64,000 nucleotides of DNA from Gammaproteobacteria bacterium (GCA_021647705.1 JAKIUF010000010.1:1-64000); one strand, 5' to 3'; positions 45,433-55,306 are shown, counted from the stretch's first letter. Notes: generated by a model from the sequence alone, not told the origin. Made by a program: numbers and translations.

Positions 45433-47520
45433 ATGGCGATCAAAAAAGTCGTACAGTTTGGCGAGCACACACTCACGATGGAAACGGGTGAAATAGCCCG
45501 CCAGGCGGGTGGTGCGGTGATGGTAAGCATGGGCGACACCGTGGTGTTCGTGACCTGCGTTGCCCGTAAAGAAGCAGACCCAGGCCGGGACTTTTTTCCG
45601 CTGACGGTCAATTATCAGGAACGTACTTATGCTGCGGGCAAAATTCCGGGTGGTTTCTTCAAGCGCGAAGGACGCCCCAGCGAAAAGGAAACACTGACAA
45701 GCCGTTTGATTGATCGCCCATTGCGCCCGCTGTTTCCCAAAGGTTTTATCAACGAAGTGCAGGTCATCGCCACGGTGATGTCGCTGGACCCTGAAATTGA
45801 TCCTGATGTGCCCGCTATGATTGGTGCCTCTGCTGCGGTAAGCCTGTCCGGTGTGCCGTTTGCCGGACCTATTGGCTGTGCCCGCGTGGGTTATGTTGAC
45901 GGCGAATATGTGCTGAATCCTTCTGCTACCGTGTTGCAAAGTTCGCAACTGGATCTGGTGGTTGCAGGTACCAATGACGCCGTGCTGATGGTGGAGTCCG
46001 AAGCGGAAGAACTGGCTGAAGACGTGATGCTGGGTGCAGTGACTTACGGCCACGAGCAAATGCAGACAGTGATTACGGCCATTAGTGAACTGGCCGCTGA
46101 AGCAGGCACCGTTGCCTGGGAATGGGTCGCGCCGGAAAGCAATGAAGCACTGGCCAGTGCCGTGGCAGCAGCCGGTGAGTCTGCATTAAATGCAGCCTAT
46201 CAAATCAGCGACAAGCAAGAGCGTTACACCGAATTAAGTGGTTTGCGCGCCAGCATTGTTGAGCAGCTTTGCTCCGAAGGTGATGAAAGCACTTATACCG
46301 CTGGTGATGTGAAAGATGCCATCAGCAAACTGGAAAAAAGCGTAGTGCGTGGTCGTGTGCTGGCGGGCGAACTGCGTATCGATGGTCGCGACACCCGTAC
46401 GGTTCGTCCGATTGCGGTGAAAACCGGCATATTGCCACGCACCCATGGCTCTGCCCTGTTTACCCGTGGCGAAACTCAGGCCATCGTGGTGACGACGCTG
46501 GGTACCGCGCGTGATGCACAGTTGATTGATGCTATTGAAGGTGAGCGTCGCGAGCACTTTATGCTGCACTACAACTTCCCTCCTTATTGCGTGGGCGAAA
46601 CCGGTTTTGTGGGCAGCCCCAAGCGTCGTGAAATCGGCCATGGCCGTCTGGCAAAGCGGGGTGTTGCTGCGGTCATGCCGAGCATTGATGATTTCCCCTA
46701 TTCGATTCGTGTTGTGTCTGAAATTACCGAATCCAATGGCTCCAGCTCCATGGCTTCTGTATGTGGTTCGAGCTTGGCCATGATGGATGCCGGTGTGCCC
46801 TTAAAGGCACCGGTTGCCGGTATCGCCATGGGCCTGATTAAAGACGGCGACAAGTTTGCCGTGTTGAGCGACATCCTGGGTGATGAAGATCACCTGGGCG
46901 ACATGGATTTTAAAGTGGCGGGTACGGCAAACGGTATCACCGCACTGCAAATGGACATCAAAATTACCGGTATTACCCACGAGATCATGGAGCAGGCACT
47001 CAGTCAGGCCGGTGATGGCCGTATGTTTATCCTGGGTGAAATGAACAAGGTTATCTCGGAAGCCCGTGAAGAAATGTCACAGTTCGCACCCCGTTATCTC
47101 ACCATCAAAATTCATCCGGACAAAATCCGTGACGTGATTGGTAAGGGTGGTGCAACCATTCGTTCCATCACCGAGCAAACTGGCGCGGGTGTGGATATCG
47201 AAGACGATGGCACCATCAAGATTTCTTCTGTTGACAGTGCAGCCGGTGAACAGGCACTGAAACTGATCGAACAGATTACCGCCGATGTTGAAGTGGGTGT
47301 GATTTATGAAGGCAAGGTGGCCAAACTGATGGACTTCGGTGCCTTTGTGACCATCCTGCCGGGTAAGGACGGGCTGGTACACATTTCACAGATTTCCGAA
47401 GAGCGTGTTGAAAATGTCAGTGACAAGCTTTCTGAAGGTGATGTCATCAAAGTGAAAGTGCTGGAGATCGACAAGCAGGGCCGTATTCGTTTGAGTATGA
47501 AGGCGGTTGATGCAGAGTAA
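45433..47520 (+). CDS. pnp: Polyribonucleotide nucleotidyltransferase (PNPase)
   Basis: The start at ATG 45433 gives 695 residues; the frame is open 16 codons further upstream without a ribosome site. The enzyme degrades RNA 3' to 5' by phosphorolysis as part of the degradosome. It has two RNase PH domains ([20 protein letters not shown] and [20 protein letters not shown] in the first; [18 protein letters not shown] and [14 protein letters not shown] in the second), a KH domain ([20 protein letters not shown] near 565) and a C-terminal S1 domain ([20 protein letters not shown] near 630). It is co-transcribed with rpsO. A clear terminator follows. Confidence 0.97.
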   Translation: MAIKKVVQFGEHTLTMETGEIARQAGGAVMVSMGDTVVFVTCVARKEADPGRDFFPLTVNYQERTYAAGKIPGGFFKREGRPSEKETLTSRLIDRPLRPLFPKGFINEVQVIATVMSLDPEIDPDVPAMIGASAAVSLSGVPFAGPIGCARVGYVDGEYVLNPSATVLQSSQLDLVVAGTNDAVLMVESEAEELAEDVMLGAVTYGHEQMQTVITAISELAAEAGTVAWEWVAPESNEALASAVAAAGESALNAAYQISDKQERYTELSGLRASIVEQLCSEGDESTYTAGDVKDAISKLEKSVVRGRVLAGELRIDGRDTRTVRPIAVKTGILPRTHGSALFTRGETQAIVVTTLGTARDAQLIDAIEGERREHFMLHYNFPPYCVGETGFVGSPKRREIGHGRLAKRGVAAVMPSIDDFPYSIRVVSEITESNGSSSMASVCGSSLAMMDAGVPLKAPVAGIAMGLIKDGDKFAVLSDILGDEDHLGDMDFKVAGTANGITALQMDIKITGITHEIMEQALSQAGDGRMFILGEMNKVISEAREEMSQFAPRYLTIKIHPDKIRDVIGKGGATIRSITEQTGAGVDIEDDGTIKISSVDSAAGEQALKLIEQITADVEVGVIYEGKVAKLMDFGAFVTILPGKDGLVHISQISEERVENVSDKLSEGDVIKVKVLEIDKQGRIRLSMKAVDAE

Positions 47521-47546
47521 AAACGCTATTTTGAGTGAATACGATG

Positions 47547-47570
47547 AAAAGGGGCCGCTGGCCCCTTTTT
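47547..47570 (+). terminator. Rho-independent terminator of rpsO-pnp
   Basis: AAAAGGGGCC and GGCCCCTTTTT flank a three-base loop and end in a T run, 27 bases after the pnp stop codon. Confidence 0.93.
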
Positions 47571-47690
47571 GTTGTACTCTGTTAAACTATCTTGAAGTTG
47601 TGAATAAAACACACATATTTTTACGAACGGTTAACAACTTTTTAGCAACCTTTCGTACCGCAAAAAACGAAAAGGAACTTACTTCTCCTT

Positions 47691-48578
47691 ATGATGAGCC
47701 AAAAAATTAAAACCGCTGTATTTCCCGTCGCTGGTTTGGGCACCCGCTTTTTGCCAGCCACCAAAGCCAACCCCAAAGAAATGCTGCCAGTGGTGGATAA
47801 ACCACTGATTCAGTACGCCGCAGAAGAAGCCATCGCTGCTGGCATTACTGAACTGGTTTTTGTAACCAGTAGTAGCAAACGTGCTATCGAAGACCATTTT
47901 GACCGGAATTTTGAACTGGAAAGCACATTGGAAGCACGCGGCAAAACAGATCTTTTGGCCGATGTGAGAGGTATTCTGCCAAAAGGTGTGAATTGCGTTT
48001 ACATACGCCAGCCTGAAGCACTGGGGCTGGGGCATGCGGTTTTATGTGCAAAAAATGTCGTGGGAAATAATCCCTTTGCCGTCATTCTGGCGGACGATCT
48101 GATTGATGATAATGATTCAGGTTGTCTGTCGCAAATGACAGCGCTGCATGCTGAACACCAATGCAGCCTGCTGGGTGTTGAACGCATCGACCCGAACGAC
48201 ACGGATAAATATGGTGTAGTAAAAACTGCCACCAGTGAAGCAGGCATTGGCAAGATCGAGGAAATTGTTGAAAAACCTAAACCCGATGTAGCGCCATCAA
48301 ACCTAGCGGTGGTAGGGCGTTATATTTTATCACCACGTATTTTTGACATACTGGAAGGTACAGGCAAGGGAGCGGGGGGTGAAATTCAACTGACCGATGC
48401 CATTGCAGGATTACTTGCAGAAGAAGATGTTCTGGCCTACGAATTTAAAGGCAGGCGTTATGATTGTGGCAGCAAGCTGGGTTATTTAACGGCCACAGTA
48501 GAATATGCGCTAAAACACCCGACGTTGAGAAACGACTTTCTGGAATACCTGCGCAGTTATTGTTTACCGGCAAAATAA
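47691..48578 (+). CDS. galU: UTP-glucose-1-phosphate uridylyltransferase
   Basis: The 295-residue enzyme makes UDP-glucose. The N-terminus [19 protein letters not shown] with [15 protein letters not shown] is diagnostic for GalU. Further motifs are [20 protein letters not shown] near 55, [10 protein letters not shown] near 108, VILADDLID near 128 (metal site), and [20 protein letters not shown] near 198. Two ATG codons stand in tandem at 47691 and 47694; either may be used. The gene follows the pnp terminator on its own. It serves the same UDP-sugar pool as galE. Confidence 0.96.
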   Translation: MMSQKIKTAVFPVAGLGTRFLPATKANPKEMLPVVDKPLIQYAAEEAIAAGITELVFVTSSSKRAIEDHFDRNFELESTLEARGKTDLLADVRGILPKGVNCVYIRQPEALGLGHAVLCAKNVVGNNPFAVILADDLIDDNDSGCLSQMTALHAEHQCSLLGVERIDPNDTDKYGVVKTATSEAGIGKIEEIVEKPKPDVAPSNLAVVGRYILSPRIFDILEGTGKGAGGEIQLTDAIAGLLAEEDVLAYEFKGRRYDCGSKLGYLTATVEYALKHPTLRNDFLEYLRSYCLPAK

Positions 48579-48583
48579 AGTTG

Positions 48584-48890
48584 CGCAGGGTGGGCACGTG
48601 GTGTGTGCCCACGGGCTAGCTCTGTATCCGCGTGGGCAAAAAGGCGTGCCCACCCTACGGTTTGTTGCGTTGGGCTTCGGAAAAAACATTGATTCCAGCC
48701 TATGAGTTTTCTGTGCTGAGCAGATGGTCGATTTCTGCGGTCATTTTCTGAAAGTTTTTGTTCGTAGTTTCTTTATCAGCGTTACTATTTGTTTGGCACT
48801 GTAATATCAGTTGCGTAGGGTGGGCACGTGGTGTGTGCCCACGGGCTGGCTCTGTATCCGCGTGGGCAAAAAGACGTGCCCACCCTACGG
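48584..48890. repeat. Tandem ~230-bp duplication including a GTAGGGTGGGCACG palindrome (family D)
   Basis: The palindromic element with arms like GTAGGGTGGGCACG and CGTGCCCACCCTAC occurs at about 48584-48660 and again at 48814-48890. The offset is 230 bases, and the homology continues through the region that encodes the end of the sensor kinase. Each element can fold into a nested hairpin and may act as a terminator between the convergent genes. Confidence 0.85.
48700..48803 (-). pseudogene. Duplicated, decayed 3' end of the downstream sensor kinase gene
   Basis: Bases 48700-48803 match 48930-49033, the last ~34 codons and stop of the BarA-like gene, at an offset of 230 bases with scattered substitutions. 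It has no promoter or start of its own. It is the left half of a tandem duplication whose right half is the live gene end. Confidence 0.85.
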
Positions 48891-48929
48891 TTTGTTGCGT
48901 TGGGTTTCAGAAAAAACATTGATTCCAGT

Positions 48930-51641
48930 CTATGAGTTTTCTGTGCTGAGCAGATGGTCGATTTCTGCGATCATTTTCTGAAAGTGTTCGTTCGTGGTTT
49001 CTTCGTCAGCGTTTAGGCTTGTCTGGTATTGTAATGTTAGCTGATGCAATTTAGCGAAATCACAATATGCCATGCCCCCCAGCAAACGATGAACCTCATC
49101 ACGAAGGTGGAGGGAGTCTCCCGAGTCGTAAGCGGCTTGCAGTTTTTCTTTGGTTTCGGGCAATTCGCGCAATAACATTTCATTCAGGGTTGTGGATAAA
49201 TTATTGTCGATGCCGAGATTGCTCGTGGAATCGTGGTATGTCGGCTTATCATCTTTGGATGATTCGTGTGCGTGTGTCCAATAGGTAATCGCTGTTAAAA
49301 GTATATTAACGGCAATGGGTTTTTCCAGAATTTCATCAAAGTCCGGATTTCGGGACAGTGGACTGTTCCTGTTTTGGCTTGCGGCCGTTAAACCGATAAT
49401 GGCTATGCGTGTTGAGGACGTTTCGGTTTCGCGTATTTCTCGTGCTGCATCCACCCCGTTTATTTCCGGCATATGGATATCCATAAGAATAACATCGAAT
49501 TTATCTTCGCTGTTGAAGGCAGTGATGGCTTCTTTTCCATTATTAACAATATAGGGTATTGCTCCGGAACGGCACAGGATAGTTTCGATCAACGTGGCAT
49601 TTATAGCATTGTCTTCTGCAACGAGAATCTTTAGCCCATCCAGTTGGGGCGATGTTGTTAATTTATGTGTCGGGCTTATTTTCGAGCCATAAAAATTTTT
49701 CGGACTGCGAAAAATAATGGCCAGTTTTTTCTCGAAATCAGCCTGGCGGAATGGCTTGCTCAGACAGGCGTCCGCTCCCCAGTCACGTAGTGTTTTTAAT
49801 GTTAATGGGTCTGATTTACTGACGATAACCAATATTTTTGAATGGGCATAATTTTGATGTTCTTCCAGAAACTCCCGGGTTGTGGTTTCAGTCGCTTCGT
49901 GACTATTAATGCTGAGCACGCAAATGTCCGGTATGCTGGATGCCACTGGTGAAGTACACAGGTTTTTGATGTCCAGGCATTCCGTTACCTCAAAGCCCAG
50001 ATGCTGGAAGGCATGAGTCAGTGAGACCCGGGTGAGTTCATTGGTGTCATATAATGCGATTGATTTATTGGAATACGGTAAATTTTCACTTTTGTTAATC
50101 CGTTTAGGTACATCTTTTGATTGGCACTGAAATGTAAACCAGAATGTAGAGCCTTTATCTTCATTACTTTCAATGCCTATTTTGCCGCTCATGGCTTCGG
50201 TGAGTGATTTTGAAATAGCCAGCCCCAGCTCCAATCCGGTGCCACTGTACTGATGGGTATCGCTGTCATTAATCTGATTGAATGCGTCAGAAATAATGGT
50301 TTTATCTTTTTCTGAAATACCCGCCCCCTGATCAGTAATGCTGATTTTGATTTGTACCCCTTCATTTTTTTGTGATTCCAGCATGGTGCGAATGGTTATT
50401 GTTCCCGTGTCAGAAAATTTAACGGCATTGCTTGAGAGGTTAATAAGCACCTGGCGTATGCAGTCCATAGCACCGAATAACTCTTTAGGTGTGTCATCAT
50501 AATATAACGAGGTAATTTCAATGCCTTTTTCATGTGCAGAGGGCGCGATAAATACCAATATGTCTTCGATACATTTTTTCAGATTAAAATGAACATCATT
50601 GACGGAAATATTTCCCGTCTCAATTCTGGAAAAATCAAGAACACTATTGATGATGCCCAGTAAGTTTTTTGCAGATTGTTCGATAGTGTAAAGATAATGA
50701 ATTTGTTCCTGTGTTGAGTTAGTGTTTTTTAATAATGTGACAAAACTCAAAATGCCATTTAACGGGGTTTTTATTTCGTGACTGATATTGGTTAAAAAGG
50801 CAGATTTTTCCTGATTCGCCGAAAGTGCCTGTCGCTGACTGACGGTGAGCTCGGCATTTTTTTGTTCCAACAGTTTTAATGAGTCCCGCAGTTCTTCCGT
50901 CGCTAGCTCAATGGTGTTTTGGGTCTCCTGATGTGATGACTTAATGGATTGCAGCATGTTGCTGATCCCTTTTTCAAGCGTTAATAAAACACCTGTCGGA
51001 TGTGTTTTGATTGACACATCCAGGTTACCGTTTTCGATTTCGTTAACAGCATTGCTCAAGGATGAAATGGGGTCTGTGATATAGCGGCTGGTACGCATAG
51101 TCAGAAAAATACTGCTAATCAGAATTAACAGAGTGATTGAAAGTGTTTGCAGGATGGCATCCCGTTTATTTTGTCGCACAACTTCATCGGATACTTCAAC
51201 GATGACCCAACCAATGACGGGCGGCATGATGTTATCAGCAATTTCAAAATCATTGATATCCACAGTGCGCTGAATAATCGGTTTGCTGAAAATACGCTTG
51301 TCCGTATCGTTTAATCGGCTGGAAGCCGATGAGGTATTTTTGGCTTTGGATTTTTGTATCAGCGGGTTGCCCTGATTATTGGTAATGGTGATGGAAACAA
51401 CGTCATTTTTTGTCAATGCAGACTCAATCAGAGGTGAAAGAATGGTCATGTTTCCTGAAAATACACCATATTCACTGGCGGATGCCAAATGTCCAGCCAG
51501 GGAGTTTCCTTTGTCAACAATACTGGTTTCTATGTCATCAATCTGATGGTTGACAAAATAACCGAAAAAAATAATGGAAACGATGGTAGCGGGAAGGACC
51601 GCAAGCAATAAAATACGAAAATTAATCGTCGGAGAAATCAT
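48930..51641 (-). CDS. barA: BarA-like hybrid sensor histidine kinase (HK-REC-REC-Hpt)
   Basis: The 903-residue inner-membrane protein has a span at about 8-27, a periplasmic sensor region, a second span near 170-190 and a HAMP-like linker (SRYITDPISSLSNAVNEIEN). The His box is FLTNISHEIKTPLNGIL near residue 287, followed by the ATPase domain (VLINLSSNAVKFSDTG, DQGAGISEKD, GTGLELGLAISKSL). The first receiver (about 525-650) lacks the usual phospho-Asp, reading CVLSINS, and is probably degenerate. The second receiver is intact (ILVAEDNAINATL; phospho-Asp near 718 in VILMDIHMPEING). The C-terminal Hpt domain has its His near 849 (DEVHRLLGG). Such kinases feed UvrY/GacA and the Csr small RNAs. 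Divergence from cysM and rlmD supports the name. Confidence 0.85.
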   Translation of the reverse strand: MISPTINFRILLLAVLPATIVSIIFFGYFVNHQIDDIETSIVDKGNSLAGHLASASEYGVFSGNMTILSPLIESALTKNDVVSITITNNQGNPLIQKSKAKNTSSASSRLNDTDKRIFSKPIIQRTVDINDFEIADNIMPPVIGWVIVEVSDEVVRQNKRDAILQTLSITLLILISSIFLTMRTSRYITDPISSLSNAVNEIENGNLDVSIKTHPTGVLLTLEKGISNMLQSIKSSHQETQNTIELATEELRDSLKLLEQKNAELTVSQRQALSANQEKSAFLTNISHEIKTPLNGILSFVTLLKNTNSTQEQIHYLYTIEQSAKNLLGIINSVLDFSRIETGNISVNDVHFNLKKCIEDILVFIAPSAHEKGIEITSLYYDDTPKELFGAMDCIRQVLINLSSNAVKFSDTGTITIRTMLESQKNEGVQIKISITDQGAGISEKDKTIISDAFNQINDSDTHQYSGTGLELGLAISKSLTEAMSGKIGIESNEDKGSTFWFTFQCQSKDVPKRINKSENLPYSNKSIALYDTNELTRVSLTHAFQHLGFEVTECLDIKNLCTSPVASSIPDICVLSINSHEATETTTREFLEEHQNYAHSKILVIVSKSDPLTLKTLRDWGADACLSKPFRQADFEKKLAIIFRSPKNFYGSKISPTHKLTTSPQLDGLKILVAEDNAINATLIETILCRSGAIPYIVNNGKEAITAFNSEDKFDVILMDIHMPEINGVDAAREIRETETSSTRIAIIGLTAASQNRNSPLSRNPDFDEILEKPIAVNILLTAITYWTHAHESSKDDKPTYHDSTSNLGIDNNLSTTLNEMLLRELPETKEKLQAAYDSGDSLHLRDEVHRLLGGMAYCDFAKLHQLTLQYQTSLNADEETTNEHFQKMIAEIDHLLSTENS

Positions 51642-51792
51642 TTATATTCCATTATCGGTCTGTTTTTCATGCCGGTGCCGAGATACATCAACACACGGTT
51701 GTTTGTTTGTCAGTTGTAGGTTTATTCTATCAGGCCCGTTACGGCGGTTCTTCTCCAGCTCTTGAAAAATATGCTTTTAGATGTGTGGGCAC

Positions 51793-51820
51793 TTGATAAA
51801 ACGGGTTAAATCGGTACATT
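51793..51820 (+). promoter_or_regulatory. Candidate sigma-70 promoter of cysM
   Basis: TTGATA at 51793-51798 and TACATT at 51815-51820 are separated by 16 bases. Transcription would start near 51827, about 30 bases before the cysM start codon. Confidence 0.45.
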
Positions 51821-51857
51821 AGGTGCCCCAAGTTATTACTCTCAAGAGCATTAGTCT

Positions 51858-52748
51858 ATGAGCTTTCCCACGATTGAATCTTTTGTCGGCAACACACCGT
51901 TAGTGCGTTTGCAGCGCCTGCCCGGAGAGTCCGGCAATACCCTGCTGGTCAAACTGGAAGGTAATAACCCAGCGGGCTCAGTGAAAGACCGGCCTGCACT
52001 GAGTATGATCCAGCATGCAGAAGCGCGAGGTGACATTAAACCCGGTGATACGTTGATCGAAGCCACCAGCGGCAACACCGGCATCGCCCTGGCCATGGCA
52101 GCAGCCATCAAAGGCTATCGCATGGTGCTGATTATGCCAGAGCACATGAGCGTGGAACGGCGCGGAGTGATGAAAGCCTTTGGCGCAGAAATTGTGCTGG
52201 TGAGCAAAGAACAGAGTATGGAAGGCGCACGCGACCTTGCCCAGCAGATGCAAGATGAAGGTAAGGGCAGGGTGCTGGACCAGTTCGCCAACCCGGATAA
52301 TCCACGAGCGCACTATGAAGGCACAGCCCCGGAAATCATGCGCGAGACCGATGGCCGCATCACCCACTTTGTCAGCTCCATGGGGACTACAGGCACCATC
52401 ATGGGCTGCTCACGCTATTTCAAGGAAGTGAAGCCCGAGATCAACATTGTCGGCGTACAACCCACTGAAGGTGCATCCATTCCCGGTATCCGGCGTTGGC
52501 CCAAAGAATATCTGCCATCCATTTATGACGAAACCCGGGTAGACCGTATTATGGACATCTCGCAGGAAGACGCTGAAAATACCACCCGTGCCCTGGCAGC
52601 ACAGGAAGGCATTTTTGCCGGAGTGTCCTCCGGCGGTGCTGTTGCCGCAGCCTTGCAGTTGTCACAGCAAGTGGAAAACGCGGTGATTGTAGTGATCATC
52701 TGTGACCGGGGTGACCGCTACCTGTCCACGGATGTGTTTCCCGCCTAA
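51858..52748 (+). CDS. cysM: Cysteine synthase B (O-acetylserine sulfhydrylase B)
   Basis: The 296-residue PLP enzyme makes cysteine from O-acetylserine and sulfide or thiosulfate. The PLP lysine is K43 in NPAGSVKDRPAL. The phosphate and substrate loop is ATSGNTGIALAM near 71-82. VSSMGTTGTIMG near 172 binds PLP phosphate. GASIPGIRRWPKEYLPSIYD near 206 is characteristic of CysM rather than CysK, as is the short length. It is divergent from the BarA-like gene and lies 98 bases before rlmD. Confidence 0.93.
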   Translation: MSFPTIESFVGNTPLVRLQRLPGESGNTLLVKLEGNNPAGSVKDRPALSMIQHAEARGDIKPGDTLIEATSGNTGIALAMAAAIKGYRMVLIMPEHMSVERRGVMKAFGAEIVLVSKEQSMEGARDLAQQMQDEGKGRVLDQFANPDNPRAHYEGTAPEIMRETDGRITHFVSSMGTTGTIMGCSRYFKEVKPEINIVGVQPTEGASIPGIRRWPKEYLPSIYDETRVDRIMDISQEDAENTTRALAAQEGIFAGVSSGGAVAAALQLSQQVENAVIVVIICDRGDRYLSTDVFPA

Positions 52749-52787
52749 CGGTTTTACACTGTCCCAGCCTCATAACGCCTTCTTATC

Positions 52788-52807
52788 GCTCCGATTTGTA
52801 TCGGAGC
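52788..52807 (+). terminator. Small hairpin between cysM and rlmD
   Basis: GCTCCGAT and ATCGGAGC form an 8-bp perfect stem with a 4-base loop. No T run follows directly, so termination would be weak; it may only separate the two messages partly. Confidence 0.35.
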
Positions 52808-52846
52808 GGCAGATAATATTTTATCCAACATAATGTAGAGCCTCAC

Positions 52847-54184
52847 ATGTCCCGACGCCGCCGTAAAAAACTCCCCACTGAACCCGTTCGTGCCACCATC
52901 GAAAGCCTGTCTCACGACGGGCGAGGCATTGCGCATATCGACGGTAAAGTAACATTCATCGCTCGCGCATTGCCCGGTGAAGAAATCATGTTTCGCTACA
53001 CGTCAAAACGCGGCACGTTCGATGAAGGCGATGCCATCGAGGTGCTGCAAGCCTCGCCGCAACGCATTGAACCGCGCTGCCCGCACTTTGGCGTATGCGG
53101 CGGTTGCAGTCTGCAACACCTGAGTCCGGCCGATCAGATAGCCGCAAAACAGGAACGTCTCCTGGAAAACCTGCAACACCTGGGCAAAGTCACCCCCGGC
53201 GAAGTGCTGCCCCCCCTGACGGCCACGCCCTGGGGTTACCGCCGCAAAGCTCGCCTGGGGGTGAAATACATGCGCCGGGAACAGGTCGTGCGTGTCGGCT
53301 TCCGGGAAAAGCACAGCGCCTTTCTCACCGACGCCAAGCAATGTGATGTATTGCATGAAGTGATTGCCTCCCGCCTGACGGCATTTGGCGAGCTGGTGAA
53401 CCGGCTATCGGTACGCGACAAAATTCCACAGATTGAAGTCGCCGTGGGCGATACCCACACCGCACTGGTATTCCGTCACCTGGAACCGCTCAGCGAAGAA
53501 GACGAGCAGCAACTCTGTGCCTTTGGCGAAAGCCATCAATTAGGAATCTTTGTACAACCCAAAGGCCCAAAAACCGTGCGCCGCCTGTGGCCGGAAACAG
53601 ACAGTGATTTCAAACTCCACTATGAACTGCCCGCGTACGATGTTGACATTCAATTTCAACCCATAGACTTCACCCAGGTCAACGCCGAACTGAACCGCGC
53701 CATGATCGACCAGGCCATTGCTCTGTTGGACGTACAAAAGGAAGACCGCGTACTGGACTTGTTCTGCGGACTGGGTAATTTTTCCCTGCCCCTGGCACGC
53801 AAAGCCGGAGCCGTGGTAGGTGTGGAAGGCGAAGCCAGCTTAGTGGAACGGGCGCGTGAAAACGCACAAAACAACGGCATCAGCAATGTGGCATTTTACG
53901 CCGCCGACCTCAATGGAGACCTTGCCGCCGAGCCCTGGTACGGCGAGGGTTTTAACAAACTGTTGCTGGACCCGCCACGCAGCGGTGCGCCCGTGGTGGT
54001 TGAAAAACTTCCCCAACCTCTACCGCAACGCATCGTCTATGTTTCCTGTGACCCGGCCACGCTGGCTCGTGATGCCGGTATACTGGTCAAACAACACGGC
54101 TACACACTGGTGAGCGCCGGTGTTATGGACATGTTTCCGCATACTGCCCATGTGGAATCCATTGCCCTGTTTGAAAAAAAGTAA
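52847..54184 (+). CDS. rlmD: 23S rRNA (uracil-1939-C5)-methyltransferase
   Basis: The 445-residue enzyme transfers methyl from SAM to U1939 of 23S rRNA. It begins with a basic tail and a TRAM domain (RATIESLSHDGRGIAHIDGK). Next is the iron-sulfur cluster motif CPHFGVCGGCSLQHL with Cys78, 84 and 87; a fourth ligand is probably the Cys in DAKQCDVLHE. The methyltransferase core shows VLDLFCGLGNFSLPLARKAG near 303 and LLLDPPRSGAP near 375. The catalytic Cys lies in VYVSCDPATLARD near 401, and HVESIALFEK closes the protein. All key residues are present. Confidence 0.95.
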   Translation: MSRRRRKKLPTEPVRATIESLSHDGRGIAHIDGKVTFIARALPGEEIMFRYTSKRGTFDEGDAIEVLQASPQRIEPRCPHFGVCGGCSLQHLSPADQIAAKQERLLENLQHLGKVTPGEVLPPLTATPWGYRRKARLGVKYMRREQVVRVGFREKHSAFLTDAKQCDVLHEVIASRLTAFGELVNRLSVRDKIPQIEVAVGDTHTALVFRHLEPLSEEDEQQLCAFGESHQLGIFVQPKGPKTVRRLWPETDSDFKLHYELPAYDVDIQFQPIDFTQVNAELNRAMIDQAIALLDVQKEDRVLDLFCGLGNFSLPLARKAGAVVGVEGEASLVERARENAQNNGISNVAFYAADLNGDLAAEPWYGEGFNKLLLDPPRSGAPVVVEKLPQPLPQRIVYVSCDPATLARDAGILVKQHGYTLVSAGVMDMFPHTAHVESIALFEKK

Positions 54185-54201
54185 CTGCACAGCCTGACTT
54201 T

Positions 54202-54256
54202 CAGAGGCGCAAAGGACGCAAAGTTTATACTGTTTTTCTTTGCGCTCTTTGCGTTA
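54202..54256. repeat. Family A palindromic repeat, short copy
   Basis: AGAGGCGCAAAGGACGCAAAG on the left and CTTTGCGCTCTTTGCGTTAA on the right form a shorter version of the dispersed palindrome, 20 bases after rlmD. It may help end the rlmD message. Confidence 0.7.
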
Positions 54257-54530
54257 AATACTCCATCAGTAATAAATTTGAAATTTGAATGAGTGTTTCA
54301 TGAAATACTGAAATAACCATTTATACCTAAAATCAAATACTTGTAAAATCAGCGCTTGATTTATAGGTAAAAAGCCAGCTGATTCGTGACATTTTTTGTT
54401 AATTTTCCCATTTCCGGTTATCCGTGTTTTTCCCACAAGACAAACTGAAATTTGATGCTATCTTGTGGGTGAGAGTGTGATATCACAGCAGTAATTCTGG
54501 TGTTTTTTGCGAAAATAGCAGGAGGTACAC
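54257..54530. other. AT-rich leader region of the 84-residue gene
   Basis: No gene is seen. The stretch is AT-rich. A 9-bp inverted repeat (CCCACAAGA and TCTTGTGGG, 54432-54440 and 54461-54469, 20-base loop) lies about 60-100 bases before the next start codon and could be an operator or an RNA hairpin. GCAGGAGG at about 54518-54525 is an excellent ribosome site for the gene at 54531. Confidence 0.35.
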
Positions 54531-54785
54531 ATGGCCATTGGAACCCCGGTAGTCGGCAGTTGGTATCAGGGCACAGACGAACTGAAGTTTGAAGTGATTG
54601 CGGTGAATGAAGACGAAGGCATCATCGAAATCCATTACATGGATGGTGAGCTGGACGAAGTGGAATTCGATGTCTGGTCGCAAATGAGAGTGGAACACCT
54701 TCCCTCCCTCGGAGACTGGGGGGAGGTTTACGACGAGTTTGCACAGGACGACCTGGACTACACCGACTTCGACTTGCGCTCCTGA
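54531..54785 (+). CDS. Small acidic conserved protein (DUF6763-like)
   Basis: The 84-residue, strongly acidic protein has a near-perfect ribosome site (GGAGG, 5 bases before ATG). Its opening, GTPVVGSWYQGTDELKFEVI, and the later EDEGIIEIHYMDGELDEVEF resemble a family of small gammaproteobacterial proteins I recall as DUF6763, thought to be a compact beta-fold similar to SH3-like barrels. The C-terminus ends in DDLDYTDFDLRS. No enzymatic residues are evident. The family name is from memory and moderately certain; the function is unknown. Confidence 0.7.
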   Translation: MAIGTPVVGSWYQGTDELKFEVIAVNEDEGIIEIHYMDGELDEVEFDVWSQMRVEHLPSLGDWGEVYDEFAQDDLDYTDFDLRS

Positions 54786-54807
54786 GTCTTATTGCTTGTG
54801 CGGGTAG

Positions 54808-54824
54808 GGTGCGTTTTACGCACC
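54808..54824 (+). terminator. Hairpin after the small acidic gene
   Basis: GGTGCGT and ACGCACC form a 7-bp stem with a three-base TTT loop, 22 bases after the stop. No strong T run follows. The same sequence style (GTAGGGTGCGTTTTACGCAC) is known as a common intergenic repeat in proteobacteria, so it may be a repeat rather than a true terminator. Confidence 0.4.
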
Positions 54825-54949
54825 AACATTGTTTCAATGTTACTTACGATGAAAATTGTCAAGTATGCCGGGCTCGATATCCCGAAATCCGCCCAAAAAC
54901 GCCTACTTTTGCGTGCTGCGAATATCCCATCAGCTTGTTGCAGGATGGT

Positions 54950-55306
54950 TTATTTCTGCAATAAAGCCGATTGCTCAAACTGAACGCCACTCCATCCCTG
55001 TCGCATGAACGTGCGAATATTTTCGTGGTCATTACCCTCAGGATTTTGCAGCACATCCTCCCGGTAGTATTTTCCAAAGCAGCTCAAGGTCTCTTCTTCT
55101 GTCAGCCCCTCTGTTGTAGCAAAAGCAAAGATTTTGCAGGAACCCTCATTGCTGCCAGGCAGGTTAATCACCTGGTCATGGCCACGGCCATTCACAAAAT
55201 GCGTCGGCGTGTACTCAAAATGCTCATCGATACAATCGATTACATCCTGGAACTCCACAGTCTCCGGTCGGGTTTTAATTTGTGTAACTAACTCATCAAT
55301 CGTCAT
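54950..55306 (-). CDS. HopJ type III effector family protein
   Basis: The 118-residue protein matches the HopJ family in length and sequence: FQDVIDCIDEHFEYTPTHFV near 19-38, then NLPGSNEGSCKIFAFA near 48-63 and TEEETLSCFGKYYREDVL near 70-88, ending with GNDHENIRTFMRQGWSGVQF. Despite the name, the family is widespread in free-living gammaproteobacteria that have no type III secretion, and its role there is unknown. It is a single gene on the minus strand. Confidence 0.85.
   Translation of the reverse strand: MTIDELVTQIKTRPETVEFQDVIDCIDEHFEYTPTHFVNGRGHDQVINLPGSNEGSCKIFAFATTEGLTEEETLSCFGKYYREDVLQNPEGNDHENIRTFMRQGWSGVQFEQSALLQK

Noticed and set aside
47507..47710. 67-codon frame after pnp
   Set aside because: It overlaps the pnp stop, runs through the terminator hairpin and into galU, and has no ribosome site.
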